DNA of 64,000 nucleotides from Tomocerus qinae (GCA_020055645.1 CM034547.1:55926909-55990908); one strand, 5' to 3'. Counted from the stretch's first letter, positions 23,601-38,800 are shown. Numbers and translations: made by a program. The notes: generated from the letters alone by a model not told the origin.

Positions 23601-25512
23601 TATTTTATATCCGAAATGATGGGAAGTGTAGATTTGTCTGTTGTGTACCATGTCTTGTCTTCTGAACTATCTCTCAACATGCACTGCGATATTACATTTC
23701 TCTTTGTGAGTAGGCATTAGCCGTGTGTTTACGTGTGCAGTATTTAGCAGTTAAAATACAGAGTGCAGTTACTGAGGTGGAACTAAAGGTTTGAAGAAGC
23801 CACGCCAAGAGTCACAACAGTCACACCGTTCCGTTGTTCTAGAACAGAAAGGAACATGAAATGAGAAGAAAGAGACAAAGTCTATGAGTATTACTCTTTG
23901 ATGGATTTATTCTCATAGTGGGACGTGCAACGGGACAGACAATCTCATTCTCAGCCAACAGTTGACGTTACTTCCCATGCCAAGCCTCACTTCACCTCGC
24001 TGACTCTACGCTAAACCTCCAAATGAACTTATATTTATTTCACTCATACTTACACTATTCACAATTTTGATACAAATATACAGACTACTAACTCCAACCA
24101 ACTCAATTGCTATATACCCGCTTACCTTCTCCCTTTATTCCTACAATTCATTCTGTGTTATTCATTCGAACCCAGTTCCCTTATGCAAAGCTAACTCACA
24201 AATCTATCGAAGAAATGCCAACCTATACTTCGATTCCCCAATACCAATGAGGTGACTTAGGCCAACCTCACTTTCACCTTTTCCCTTTAACCGTCTTCTT
24301 TAGTCTTCCCACAATTATAACCATTACCCTAAACCATCATCACACGAAAATTAGAAGAAGCTTTATGTATTTAGTTATGGAAGCAATCACTATTTTTGGA
24401 GGAATAAATGCTAATATCAGCCTTATACTAGCAACTTGCACGGATTTATAGTTTATTAAATTTCATACTTTTGACACATCAATATTTAATTAACAAAACT
24501 CATCTACAGCATAATAGGGTAAACGTATCATATCATGTAAATATTACAAATCAAAGGTTTCTATATTGCTGATTATGATATAGAATGACAGTCGATAGAT
24601 TTGGAAGAGTATGATATTTTTAACTAAACCAATCTTTGATTTAAAATGGCACATTTTGGTTTTGTACTACTAAATAAAATAGATTACCATCTTAAACTCA
24701 TATGAGGATTAGTAAGAGACTGTCATTCAGTGTTTGTCAATTTTTGTATTTTAGGCGTGAATTATATTGTAGAATATGAAGAATATCATTGACTATGCTC
24801 ATGCTGAGTTTTTCTACGAAATCAATTTAAAGACTATAGAATAGGTAGATTTCTGGATAGAAAATGTGGTTAAGGTATTTATTTGTTAAAAGTAGACTGC
24901 TGGAGTCAATAATATAACTAACTAAAAAGAGTAGGCAAAAGATGGAGAAAGTAGAGCAGTTCTTTTGTGTGAAAAGCAGATGGAATAGTACCTAGTTATA
25001 AAAGAGTACCTACCTGGGTAGGGAAGGAAGGAAAGTAGGTTCAGATGTCGAGCGGATTGAACGTAACGGTACGTAACGTGGGAGGGAAGTGAAGTTGTAC
25101 GGGGAAGTAATAGACGCATTCCTATCTGTAACAGTAATAGTACATATCATTATTTAAAGAGTGTATGACAAAGGGAGTGAGTTTCTCCGATCTCTGCAAC
25201 TCTGAATCTGACTCTTGACTCGGCTTCCCTTCTCGGCTATCATCCACCTTCTACGTACCTTTCACAACGATGCGGAACGGCTTAGTTCTACTTTGTCAAG
25301 AGGTGACTGGAGTTGACTTGACTTGCTGCCTCCTGCCAGTTTCTTTTATTACAGCTGCGGTAATATTTTATCCACTTTGTAGGTCATGTCCTTTCTTACT
25401 CTACTTAGAAAAATATGTAATATGAAAGGAAAAGTCAGAGAACACAATCTAATCTATATGAATATAGCTAAGCTGTATAGCATAGTCTGTGCAATGTACT
25501 AATAGATCTTGC

Positions 25513-25525
25513 GAGAGAGAGAGAG
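25513..25525. repeat. GA microsatellite
   Basis: Run of GA dinucleotides between the two genes. Confidence 0.85.
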
Positions 25526-28500
25526 TAGCTTGACTTGATTATGAGTAACATGATAATGTTACTGTGTCTTTGGTCGGAAGGACACATTCCGCACTAACAT
25601 GCTTCTCTCTGTCTACAGACTTTGCGAGGCAAAATCATAAATGCAGTTCATGCTTCATAAATAAATACAGTTGCAAGTCACACGGGTGCTTTATTTGATG
25701 GACTCTAGTTGGGAGAGACAGAGTGAAAGTAAATACAGGCTCATGAACCTGTCTAATGAAAAGTAAACACGGGGGAAAACACAGAGCCTCCTTTCATTGC
25801 ACCTGTAAGTGGAAATGCGTCCTTTATTTATGTTAACTTTAAATCTTAATTTAAAAGTTAGCTAGAAACCATAAGTTTCCAAATTGAGTCAGATGTCATT
25901 TGCATTCCCTATTTTCTCTGCCCTCAAACTTAGTCTCTACAACGTTGCATTGAATAAATAACCACCAAATTTTTGTCTTGAATAATTGCGACTAGTACTT
26001 CTCCACAGCTAGATACTAGTTTTTTTATTATAACCTCGCTAATAACAAACGTGTGTAAAATTCCTTGCAGATTTCCGTAGAAATCCAGATAAAACGGAAT
26101 TGTAGGAGTGCACTTAGAATAAAATATTGAAGCATTTTTTCCGAAAATTTATTTATCTCTCTGCACTCCCCCATTTAAATTGGATTATCTTGAATTGCAG
26201 TTTTCAGTCTAGGACTAGTGCTTCTGTTTACATTGAAATAAGCTAGGTAGTTACTGTTGTATAAATTTTAAAAATGCTGAAGATGTTACAAGGATTTTCC
26301 CTTCCAGCGATTCTCGACATATTTCCTGTGTCTACTGTATAAACGGAGGAGATTTAGCTATCTTTTTTTTTAAATAACTGCATCGCGTCACTCAGAAGAA
26401 ATCTAATATCGCTGCTGTTTCTACCTGTACAAGCTGAAATACGAGTGACAAATAAGTGGAAGACAGAAGTATAAAAAAAGGCCAGAATTATCAAGTCTAT
26501 CTGTATCATAATACTAGATGCGGATATTTGGATGCACATACGTTGCAATACTCCTTCATATATTATTAAGTAGTTTTAACAGAACACTATATTATATGAA
26601 TGTGCACAGTTATGTACGTGCAGACAAATTCAGTTTGAGAATATGAAGAGAAGAAAGACAGATAGATGGAGAGAAACAGTAGAGAAAGCCTATTATAGCT
26701 TTGAAAGAATTGAGCAGGAAAATAAAAGAGGTAAGATGGTGATGTGATGTCATGCTAGAAGTATATAAGAAAGGGAGAGAAAATACCTTCTTTCTACCTT
26801 TTTACTTACATTAAATGTATATGCATGGAAGTTGTGTGTGTATACATAGAACTATACACTAAACAAAGGAAGACAGAGAAAGTTTGAGAAGAGAAAGTCC
26901 TTTGGGACAAATGTCTGCAGAATCCCATAGGGACTCACTCCCGTTTACTCTATTCGTTTTGTTCCTTGACTCTCCTATACACACAGGTTTGCAATAGGAA
27001 ACTGAACACACACACGTTCTATCTAAACACAAAGCTAATAGAGAGAAATGTTGCTGTATTATAGTCCATATGTGTGTGCAAAGTATGTTAAGCTGGAGTA
27101 TAAGGCACTTGGAGTATTTGTAGTGTGTGCACAGCCATTGTACATGTAACAATAAGGGAAGTTCAATGCAGTGCAGTCAACAGTGGTAGCTTTGCATTGC
27201 ATTTATGTATTAACAATGTAGAGCAGAAAAGAGATATGTCTCAACTGTCTTGTTGTGCCATCCTATCGTCTCCTATCCCTATCTTCTGGTGGTGGGCTTT
27301 GGTTTTCATGTTGACGGCCACCGTTATGTAATGTTACACAAGTGTGGGGGAAAGGGTGAAACACTAAAAGTCGAAAATTCTATGCATATGCGAATAAATT
27401 GTTTCTCTATACATGCAATACTGCTCTCTAGTCGCAACTTGACGGAGAACCTTGAATCCGTCTCAAGAAGTTACTCCATATCTCTACAGTCTTCTGAATA
27501 AAAGAGGAAAAATACGTTACCTATGTCTACGACCATCCAAACTTGTATTAAGCTTCCATTCATGCATCTTTGATTTCGGAAGTAGCTTCGTATACCCATA
27601 CTTCCTTACACAAAATGGAGATTCCGGAGGCAAGAAAAAATCATCCTCCTCTCGCTCCACTCCTTCGAGGACGTATTACTTACATAAGGAATATCTTACC
27701 CTTTTTCTCAACGTCAAAACATCTCAGATATTTTATTTTTCTCTTTATTCTCTTTCCATTTTATTCCACTGTGCTTATTGAACTGTGTTTCTATTTAGAC
27801 TCCATTCATATTGCTACTTCTCAGTCTCATCATTCCACTTTACATTATGCTACAAAGATTAAAGCCATTTCAATTCTCACTACATTGAATCCCTTCACTC
27901 ACCATGCCTACCTCTACTATACACTTATCAACGTCTGTACAACTCCCAACAATATTATTTACCCATTTGTCAATGCCTCAGTAAATCCTGTTCAAGATTG
28001 TTGAGAACCAACGAGGAAACCCTCCCTTTATAATATTCAGCATAGTACAGATGAAATAAAAACTAAAAATCTTTACGCATGTGACCTGTATGCTAAATGA
28101 CATTTTCTTGTTGATTGTTTATTTACCCTACATTGTAAACACTGCAGGTACAGGAACGGACAAACGGTCCTCCATTTGCACAATAATATAATATTTGGTA
28201 AAATTCTAGTGAAAATGGTATTGAAAGAAACGATTATGGAAGTCGGGGCATTTCCCATAGAGAAGTCGTCTGTTTATGTGTAATATTGAGACATATTGTG
28301 TTTTACGCATTGTTGGATACTTACCAGACTGTTTGATGTGTTGTGTTTGAACTTGTAGGTTGTAGATAGCAAGGACAAGGCACTTGAAATAATCTGTATC
28401 GCCATTCCCCTCATTTTACTCGGCACCATTCAGTCAGTTCCCCTGTCGGTATATTCTTTCACTCTATTGGGTTTCCAATCCAATGTGAATAAAAGGTTTT

Positions 28501-29659
28501 ATATTATTATGTTGCGGATTTTCTATGACAGACTCTCGAGGCTCGGGAGAAATGTACTGACTATACTTAATGGTTTTTTAACCATTCTATACCTCCCACT
28601 GCAACATCTGGGGTTTGTACATGGCTAGAGAAAGAAGGGTCATCTCTTGTAAGTAATAACGTTAGAACGATGTGTTTTCTTTGACAATCCATTGAGAAAG
28701 TTCGAGGGATTATGAGAAAGTGTACATATTTGTATGGATGCAGGATTAAAACTCTATACATACTTAACAAGATTTCGGAGGGGAGGAAGGACAAAATGGA
28801 ATCAAAAGAAATGGATTTCTATGTGATCAATGATAATACTATTTTATGATGTGCTTTATTGAGTTATGTAACTGCAAGTTGCAACCATAATTGACCAATT
28901 AAATAAATCCCTTTGACGGATTTTATGAAAGAAGACACCAATAATAGTATTTTTATTTTTCTTTTGGTTTGACAATACTTTGGTTGAGTATAACAACATA
29001 TATAAGAAATGTGTAATGTAATTTCAAGTATGATATAGTAGTATAGTATACTTACAATTAGAGAGTATATTTATCAGCTTTTGGTTTCTTTGTGTGGTAG
29101 GTAATTAGATATCGTTTCATTTAGCAATATCATTCTGTTACTTACACTGCTTACGCTTACTTATTTTACATCACTGACCATTGTTTGATTGATTTCATAT
29201 TGAAATAATTACATCGTATTCAATTGTGTACACGGAGCTGTCTGTTCATCAACTAGTGTAATATAGTTTACATATACGAGTATATTTTATGCACATTGGT
29301 AATCTATAAACAGAACGTATAGACTTACAGTACATTTTCAAACTCAAACAAGATACTTTGGAAAGATAGTTTAAAATATTCATTTGAACTTTAGATTAGT
29401 AATTAAACGTTACAAGCATTTGTACATTCACTTAAAAAGTACATAATTGTATGCAGGTAGATGGAGACCTATAAACATCAGTTACAACAGGTAATTTTAC
29501 CTGTACTTACACATTTACACTTACACAGTAACTACAAAAACCTTAAATATTTAACATCAAAGAAAACACAAAAACAAGGCTTATGGACAACAATGAAAAG
29601 CCACCATCAAAGTGACGAACAAATTAAAGGTTGCTGCTCTGCTTATCAAATGTTTACGT

Positions 29660-29665
29660 TTTATT
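29660..29665 (-). promoter_or_regulatory. Candidate poly(A) signal for gene 2
   Basis: AATAAA on the minus strand about 100 bases after the gene 2 stop. It is the first such hexamer downstream; others lie further left, so the true 3' end is uncertain. Confidence 0.3.
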
Positions 29666-29765
29666 AGGGCTCTTCTCCGAAACTTGGGTATATACATCAA
29701 AATGTAGATTTGCCTTACAGGTAAGTAGCAAAGTAATTATTTGTTGACAGTCTGATCAGAGAAGA

Positions 29766-29852
29766 TCAAATGCGACTTTCCCTAGGGGCTGCGTTGTGAT
29801 GAGCGGAGGACGAGAGTATTTTGTGATTATGATTTCTTTGTGGCTCTTCTTC
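29766..29852 (-). CDS. Gene 2 last exon: C-terminus with PDZ-ligand pattern
   Basis: Acceptor tgttttttaattaacag, phase 0, then 28 codons and TGA (29766-29768). It encodes EEEPQRNHNHKILSSS followed by AHHNAAPRESRI. The last three residues, Ser-Arg-Ile, fit the class I PDZ ligand (S/T-x-hydrophobic). Phase and acceptor match the preceding exon exactly; support is from splice logic and composition, not homology search. Confidence 0.75.
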   Translation of the reverse strand, partial: EEEPQRNHNHKILSSSAHHNAAPRESRI

Positions 29853-32800
29853 CTGTTAATTAAAAAACATACCATTCAAAACCACGTAATTATTCATTTC
29901 CGACAGACTCAGTTTACATTTATCTCTGCCAACAATGCTTAAAAATTACAAAATGGTCATCACGATGTACAATGCCTATCTGATATACTGAAATGTGGTA
30001 CTGACACGTGACGTTTCATTTTCTCTCTACAATTCATTCCACGACAGAATAATTTTAATCTTGTCTTCAATTTGCCAAGATTTGATAAATGGTCGTATTA
30101 AATCCGTACAGCAAACCTCAGACAATTGTAATCAATGCCACATTAGTAAAATGAAAAAAAGTCTACTGCATTGTCTTTCTGACAAACTGCAATGACAAAG
30201 AAATTGCATGGTTTGGCAACGATAATCTTGACTTGGCTGTTTTCTTTATTCACATAGTGTACATCTTTATTTGGCATCATATTCTATGTTAAATATAACG
30301 TTGATGACACTACAGCTAACAATGTATCCTCCTCGGGAAAGCTTTATCTCATCTCATGTACGCAGCGAAGAACGCAGTACGCAATAATAACTTTGTGCCA
30401 AAAGCCATATCAGTAGAAGTGTACTAATAGGAATATGAATATCTCTTTATGTTTCACAATAATAGCATGGAGGAGTCGTATGGATTGGGAAACTCTGTAG
30501 TCAGCTTTCTTAGATATCTTCTGGCACATATATCAAGTTTTGGTGCACTAATGTGGAATTGGCACTCTATGAGTTTCCGAGTCTATCATTTCCAATTCCG
30601 TGCATCCTTTTGATTTCCGCCTTCCCTTTCCTTCTTTTTCATCTTTTCAACTAACTAACTGCTGCAGCTTTCTTCATTTCATTCTTACCTGTGAGTTACG
30701 GCTTTATTGTTCAGCCTACAAATAATTTCAGTTGCTACGCCTTCGGAACACCAGTTTTGTCAGATACCGTACCTAATCACAATCAGTTTCTTTCTCGTTA
30801 TGTGGAGTATAATAAGAAGCACGGAAGCCACACGACTACACGATGTAGGTACTATTCTATAGTGTATTACTTTAGTACCTACCATAAGCACGTTTAGCCA
30901 TATGTAATTCCAAACATTATTTGTCATCTCTTTATTACTTTACAAAGCTACCTATATTTATATCCAGTTGTTGTTACCATCATTTTTGTCCTTTCTAGAC
31001 AAAAATTGCTGATAAAAGTGAACTGAATGTGGAAACACTCCCGCAAGCGTTGTGCACAAAACCTTGACTGAGCTTAGTAATTCATAGTTCTTAAAGGTTG
31101 ACACCTATTAAATTCAGCTGTGCCTTATAGAAATCTCTTGGAGCAGTAGAGTATCATAAAAATCCCATTATTGCGAAGCTTTTATTTGGAATTGATTTCT
31201 AAAAATTATTGCTGTAGCCGCGCGAGAGATTAAAGAGTGTAAAAACAGCCATTATGAAAAGCTGGAAATTGCATGAAATATGAGCTGCATGAAAATGGAA
31301 AACTGAAAAGTGTGGTGTGCCCATTATTAATACCATGATCACGACGGGAAAACGGAAGAGTTCAAGAGGTATGAGATGAAAGGAGAGATAATTAATTACC
31401 TGCGATTCAGCCAGAGCTAAAGCAACCGTTTCCCCATTGTTTTTAACCTGGAGATCCTTTTTTCTTCGGCGTGCTGGCGGAGTTTTATGAATTCGGATGA
31501 AGCCGCGAAGCCCACCTGAACGCTCTGTAAGGCAGGGAAAGAGAAAACCCAGATAAGAAATGGAGAAAGTTGAGATTCAGACTTTTACATAGGAAATGCA
31601 AATGAAGTTAGGCTAGCCGTTAGTTTCAGAATAGAACGAAATTTTTAAATATTTAGTAACCTTTTTAATATTAACAGGCTAGACCTAAGCCATGAATAGA
31701 GAAAGAGGATTCCATTTCACAGTACACACCATAAACAAGCAGTTAATTAACCCGAAATGGAAACAAAGACATGCACACCAAACCATCAAAGATATAATAA
31801 TTACTCCTGGCACAACCCGGTGGTGTTTACGTTTTATTTTACCCCTTACGTCAAACACAGTTTTCTATTCACAAAATTATTAGCCTGGCCTTGACTGGCA
31901 AGACGAGTGCCAGAGCTTGCTTTTAAGTGCAAAGTAATGGCAGATCATTTCTTATAACTCCCTTCTTTATTATGAAAGCTCAAAACGTTAGAATACCTAA
32001 TAAGCAGCTACCTGACTATTGGCAACTCTATAGATACTCAGGAGCATATAGTAGGCATAACACAAAATAACAATCATAATATAAGTTAATAATTCATTAT
32101 ACTGTATATATGTTATAGCATTATAGATACGGTGAGTGAGAGGAGTGATATGAAAAGTTATAAGGGAGGCACCCTAACAAAACATTTTAGACAATTCACT
32201 CCATATTTCTTTTGCCATTGTTTATCCAGACGTCCCTATATCATCATTGTGCCCACGGAGAAGTAAGTAGGGACTATTCACATAATATTACAATATTAGT
32301 TATAGGTAATAGTAGAAGGAAAGCCAAAGAACTGGCAGAGATCCCCTTGAGTTCCTTTTCATTCTTTATTTTCACTCCTTCGTTTGCTCTCAGCTCACTT
32401 TACTTAACTCCTCAGTATTTTATCCGACTGCATCCCCTTCTCTCCTCTCCTTCAGACTACTTAATCAATCAGACAGAACAGAAAAGAAGAATCAGAGGAA
32501 ACAAAGGAAATCTATGCTTAAAATAGGCTTAACCCCCCAAAAGATCCGACATAAACCAAACTCTAAAGAAACTGAGCTGAAAGAAAAGCGAACTCCCAAG
32601 TTCCTTATGTAAACTAAATTAACTTGAGTCTAGCGTTCACCAGCTGCCGTTGCCGCTGGCTTTCATCAAAACTACCTACCTTCAAGGGGTTAATGCTCAA
32701 ATTACTTAGCCTCACAATTCACTCCTATTAATATTTAACAGAAATAAGAAATCTTAATGTGCTACAACAATGTAATTAGCAGTTTCAAGCAATTAATACA

Positions 32801-35800
32801 CCACTCGTACATCTATTACTTTAATAGCTCACCACCAACAAGGTATAATTGATTTCATGCTCGGTCGAGAAATACTCCATTTGTAATTGTTTCTTCTAAG
32901 AAAGTACGTTCCACGTACCGAGCACCCTCATCACGCAAATATTAGTTTCTGCTATCTATTAATTGATGCATGTGGTCGAGAAGGCTTTACAGATAATAAA
33001 GTTAGAGCATAAGTTAGTGTTTAGTACAATGCACAATAAGAATGGAAATAACGCTTGAATGCCACGAAATGTCAATATTACAGATTACTTCCCGTGAGCA
33101 GATTATCTTTATGTTACCATAAACTCTATGGTCTATGGCATTATACGAACAGTAACATAAGTCGGTATTAAAAGTGTTGATAAAAATGGTAAATACTAGG
33201 AAGCACAATAACAAATTTCAATTTAGGGAAACATAACATACTGGCTAGCACTCAAAGTGTCTACGTATCGTATTGCCAAGAATCAAGTTTCTCGGAAATA
33301 TGCAAGCTGTATGCAGTAACTAGTAGCTAGCAAAAAGTAGGTAGTAAAATAAAAGTGAAGTATCGATCGATCAGATAGCTTATTATCACACGGAGGAGGG
33401 ACGTACAACTACTCACAAGTTTCTTCGATTTTTACGGTTAAATAAACATCTCGCTTTTGCAGAACTATGTAGGAAGTCCGTAGGTAATGTAATAAAGCAG
33501 GCGAAGCCTTTTCTCCACTTTCACAGATATAGCAATACATAAAAGAAAGTCAGTTTGCTTTCCCGATGAAGCTGGAAGATAGCAAATCAATGCAAAAGAC
33601 CTGATTTCACTTTAGCTACGCTACGCGTCGCATTAGACTTAGGCTCTATGTATAATATGTAAACTCCGAAGCTTAGGTTTAGATAGTTTACTGACTTAGC
33701 TGAAAGAATAGATCCACGCACAAAGTTTTACAGCCCTAAGTCGATTAAGGCTATCAATTCGTAGTGGTATTAACTTTGAAATGTTACGGACAATCGACAA
33801 GCCATGGTTTTTTCTCGTTCTCTGACTTCCCAATCAATGTGAACAAAAGAACCATAAAGACAGAAGTGGCAAGAGGGCACGCATTCCACTGAGTATCATG
33901 CGTATGCGATAGGTACGTATATAAATACAATGGTACTTTACTCCTAAGTGGAACTACCTGGCTATATATACCTTTTAATCCTTGGAAAGAATCATTGACC
34001 TCTTTGCCACATTGCCACTACATGAAAATGTAGATATATATCTCCTAACCCTGTCTGCTTCCTTTACTGGCTAACTTAATCACTAATTGCATTAGAAATC
34101 TGAACCTTTTCCTCTTCAATCTTCTACCTCATTTTTCTTTCTCTTAAGGTCGCTCTTCCAAGCAAAAAATAGGGATGCAATTAGGTTAAAAGTTAAAATT
34201 GGCCCAAGTCGGTGTCTGGCAAATGGATATGCTCCTTTCACTTTCATCGTCCTTATATAGACTGCCAGCTGAATGAAACCTAATTCTTTTGATTTAGCAT
34301 TTTCCTTTCCCGTTCCCACTTTTATATTCCCTGTTATCTCACTAATGACTACAAATCCTTTGACATACTTTCCGATTTCATCAGTTACTGCCTACCGTGT
34401 ACGAACATGCAATTAAAATGACGCGTCATGTATAATTAGCTGCATATTCCCATAAAAATCCTCCAAGTGCCGGAAATAATTCCATTTAATTAGGCATGAG
34501 TTTTTATCATGGCATGTACTAAAGAGCTACTAGATCTAGTTAAGTATTCTTAAGAGCTTATTAGGTTAAGGTTAATCCGTTAGTATACAACAGAAAGCGA
34601 AAAAAGGTGCTTCTACACAAGTTTTCACTACTGCATTGCCTACACCGCGGTTAATACGGGCACGAAAATCAACAAATAGAGGAAAGGAGGCCTAACTTAC
34701 ATTTGACAAGTCTATCCGTTGTGTACACATGTTTGCAGTGTATTCCATCAGATTGTACATTTGTCATTCACTGTAATAAAGAAATAAAAAGGGTCTTACC
34801 ATTTTTGTTTGGTATTACGTCAGGATTGCCAATATCTTCGAGGCTATTCTGATCAATTTTGGTGAGGGTATCTTCAGTAGACTGGAAGGTATTTTCATTG
34901 TCCCTTTTGAACGCTCTGACTACAGGAGGCTTTTTCCTTCTTGATCGTTTCCAAATGGCAATAATGGTCACAGCCAAGAAGATTATGAGAACAACTGTAC
35001 AACCGACTAGAATAGCAAACAGAGGATTCATCTCCCCGGTGCTCGTCGAACCTGCTGGACATCCCAAGAAATGGACAGACAGACATCCGCATGTAAAGAA
35101 CACATACGTAGGAAGTTCCATCCAGACCGCAGAGAGCCGGTCAGTCAATATTACACCCAGACAATCAATGTTGAAGTTGACGGCAGCCACATACAAACCA
35201 CACAGAAACAGAACGCACATGAACAAACAGAATAAACAAACCGGTTTACATATGTCACTCTCTTGGCAACTTTAAGACTTGTGTCATGTCATGTCATTTC
35301 AATATACAAAGAAAACATTTACGACCACCATTTACTTTTTATTGTACAAAAATGACAACGAAGTCCACGGCATATTACACCCGTTCACTACATACTGCAC
35401 ACGTGCCTCATTCTGAATTAACAGATAATCCTCTTTCACACTCAACTTAAATCTCCATAACTTTTCATACAACCGATAATTGAGCATTGACCACATGGGT
35501 TAGATGTAAAACAAGAGAAACTTTAGCAAAATTAATTAATTTGCTATTTGTACTACGCCATTCAATAAAAAAATTATATTCTGTAAAACTGTAATGTATA
35601 TCAATTTACTTACCAGAAGATGCATCAAAGGCAACAGAAATTAGCCATATTTTAATATTTTGGAGGTAAAGATGTTACTATACTATAATGATATTACTGA
35701 TACAATAGACATAGGACTGTAACTAACAATACTACAATAAGAGCCTATCAGATTTTGGTAAAATATGAAATATTACTACAACCAGGTTTGTTAAAAACAT

Positions 35801-38800
35801 TAGATATATAATCATTTATTTTGTATAGGCATTGTCAATCACACGGAGACGGACATATTTTAATTTTATATCCAGTGAGTGCAAGAGTGGACCTACGCTT
35901 AGTATAAATAGTATAGCATGCTCACATTGTGTGTGTTTAAATAGACCAAAGGCAGATATTCTTAGGTGGTCGTAGTGAAGACATTGACATGAGTGAGTGA
36001 AAGGAGGGGAGTACACGACAGGAATGGATATGACATGACAGAAATTCTCCTTTAAGGTAAGTTTACAACGGAGAGCTTGCACTAAATAAAAATAAAGTTT
36101 ACGAGGTGAGCTAGGTACGTACCACGTAATTCGGCAGCTCCACGAAAAGTAATACCATCCAAATGGAAGGGTTCCGATCGGCCTTTCCCATTGACAGCAT
36201 AGACAAAGAAATGAAACAGAACGCCCGGCTCCATTCCCTCAACTGAAAATACGGGCATCTGGAACAAACGAGTAACTTTTATAGCTTTACGCACACAAAC
36301 AGAAATTGGGAAGAGGAACTCGGACAATTTCAACTCTGATACTCATTTCTGATAATGTTACGAGTAGGACAAGGATCTACCTTCCTCTCAATAGATTCCA
36401 AGGCACTATCTGTGTTTATGCGTGTTGTGTACATAATGTTCCTATTCAAAACAATGGAAATGTGAAAACATCAAGACAAAATGGGCAGCACCATAATTTC
36501 AACAAGAAAAATTTATTTCCTCTCGATACACACAAGTATTTCGAACATATACTTGAAAAAGCCTATCTTGTATGTAAAAGTACAACCTAAATATAAAACA
36601 GGGAGAAAAAAATCTACTTTTCGCCTAGATACAGGACATAGGCTTTAACTTTTATTGTTTTCCGTTGTTGCATTGTGTTAACATACAGTAGTACTGGCAT
36701 AGAATACAGACAGGAAGTATTAAAAAAATACTAAGTGTACACTGTTATTCCGTATCGTTTGGCTAGTAGTGATTTAGTAGGTAACTGTTTAAGATAGGAG
36801 GGAAAACCTTTGCTAGTGACCTTTCACTAGAGAGCTACCTGGAATAATGGTAATGAGTAAGTGCACACAATGCTATTACTAACAAGGTTACAAGAAACAT
36901 TTGCATAGGAAGTTGAAATTCAGCAGAAAATAATTGAGGGAGTAAAAGTGAAATTACCTTGGAGGAAGCATTGAGCTTGATCTTTTTGGCATGGTAGTCG
37001 ACGACTTCAAGAACAAAGTGTTGAGGCAAGCCACCATTAAAGCCCTCGGAGCAGACAAGGTTTAGTGAGTCTGCAGTTTGGTTAAAGACGGAGCAATTTT
37101 TCGGAGGAAAAGGTCGTCCTGCCGAGACGATTTGGAAGAGACAAGGACCCTGGAATCCCTTGCCGATTTTATTCGAGCCCCAGCAAGCTAAAGTGCCGTA
37201 GTCCATCTCAGTGACCGGAGTGTAGTTCAGATAACTGAGAGTTCCTTTGGAAGTGAAGCGAGACTGGGGCACGGGCATGATTTCAACACCGGAATTGTTG
37301 AAAGTCCAATGAAACTGAACACTTGGTGGATCTGAGGCCATTTCGCACACAACTGTCACGGTCTCGTGTCTCATGGCACCGATCAATTCTTCTGTGTTGG
37401 ATTTGCACGTTGGCACATCTGTCCCCGCAATATTCAAGTCCGCAATCATGAAAAACACAAAAAGTAATACATTTTACTCCCAAACGCAATAGGTAACTCT
37501 GTTTACATCTACATTGCTCATGCTCATGCCCACGCTAATGTAAATATTATTTTTGTCTTGGTTTTCGACAATCCGCCAGAAACCACATTTATTTGTAAAC
37601 AGCTAAAACCTGCGTACGAAAGAAATACCTAAGTACGGATCAAAGAAATACATCCAAAACTGCGTGCATAGTAAGTAAACACAACTGTTTATGATTAAAC
37701 TACACAGTAGTACTACTGTACTACCAGCATTTTCGTAAGACTTCCATTTACGTTGGTGAATGCGGATCCCCATTGAAAAATCCCAAACAGATTAATAATC
37801 CCACCATTATTCTTCAGCAAGTGTAAATGAGCTTTTCTCCAAGCCTACGTACATAATTCAATTGTAATTTTCTGTCAACAATAACTTTTCTCCTAACTTA
37901 TGTGAGCCATAGCCTCTGGAATGATTTTGCTTCATCTATCCTGATAAATGGTATTGGCACAGTTGCACTCTAGACCCAGTAATACCGATAGCTTTGGCTC
38001 GAAGAAATTTTCTTGTTTTAACAGTTAAAATGAACAAGGTATAATTTCCTAGAAGCAGTAACTCATTTTAATTCAGCAGGGCTCAATCATTAGGACGTGA
38101 GTTGACACTACACCAAAGGATTTGAAATATGTCCGTCGGAACATAGAATCACAATGTCCCATTACAGTTTCCTCAGCAGATAACTCCTCCGCTATAACCA
38201 TACATTACGAGGCTATTTTCCCTCTGCTACAGACATTGTGCACAGGTACGTCCGTATTTTTACATTGTTAGCAAGAGAAGTAAAGTCAAGGGAAAGGTTG
38301 AGGAGTATTTGGGAGCTTTCCCAATTATAGCCTTCCACTAGCCATTATTCAGCTCTGATTGGAACTATGTGCTAGTGAAAAATGATTTACAATGTAGACA
38401 TTGGCATACTTCATACTATCTCTACCTTTTCCTCTTATTACTATGCTCTGCCGTGCAAATCTCGACTAAAACTGAAGGAGCATCCAACCAAGTAACAGCG
38501 TTTGTGTCTTGTCTCTTTTTCTTACCTTGCTGTGCACTTATATTATTATATGGACCTAAATAGTGAAAAGTAACTAGCTCACCCGTTCTACTGGGATTCG
38601 TTTGGGCTAGTCTAACATATGTAACTTGAAGTATGTGTATGTGTCTTATGAGCCGCTGCTCTTTTAGATTTAGATACACACAGTAAGTATGTAGTAATGC
38701 TGGTACAACAAAAAGGGAGCAAGTTGTTCGTTACATTACCTTGCTCATACCTCATCCCATGTTATCCTAGATAAAGATATACGGCTACTTTCTTACACTA

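Larger units (their letters stand above)
19380..29658. other. Region between the convergent genes
   Basis: About 10 kb with no recognised gene. It holds the marginal frame at 20257-20694, a GA microsatellite at 25513-25525, and CT-rich overlapping frames at 27250-28004 that look like low-complexity sequence. No transposase, reverse transcriptase or RNA gene was recognised. It may include further 3' UTR of either gene. Confidence 0.6.

Noticed and set aside
25180-25345. Minus-strand patch encoding a Ser/Lys-rich peptide before a stop, considered as a Side tail end
   Set aside because: There is no pyrimidine tract and acceptor in the right phase, and stops lie just upstream in the frame.
27250-28004. 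Three overlapping + strand open frames, the longest 144 codons, with hydrophobic content
   Set aside because: They overlap in different frames in CT-rich sequence, the longest has no ATG at its start, and none shows a domain or splice context.
34859-35275. 138-codon + strand frame across the gene 2 membrane exon
   Set aside because: It is the antisense shadow of the membrane/tail exon, whose protein has clear features.
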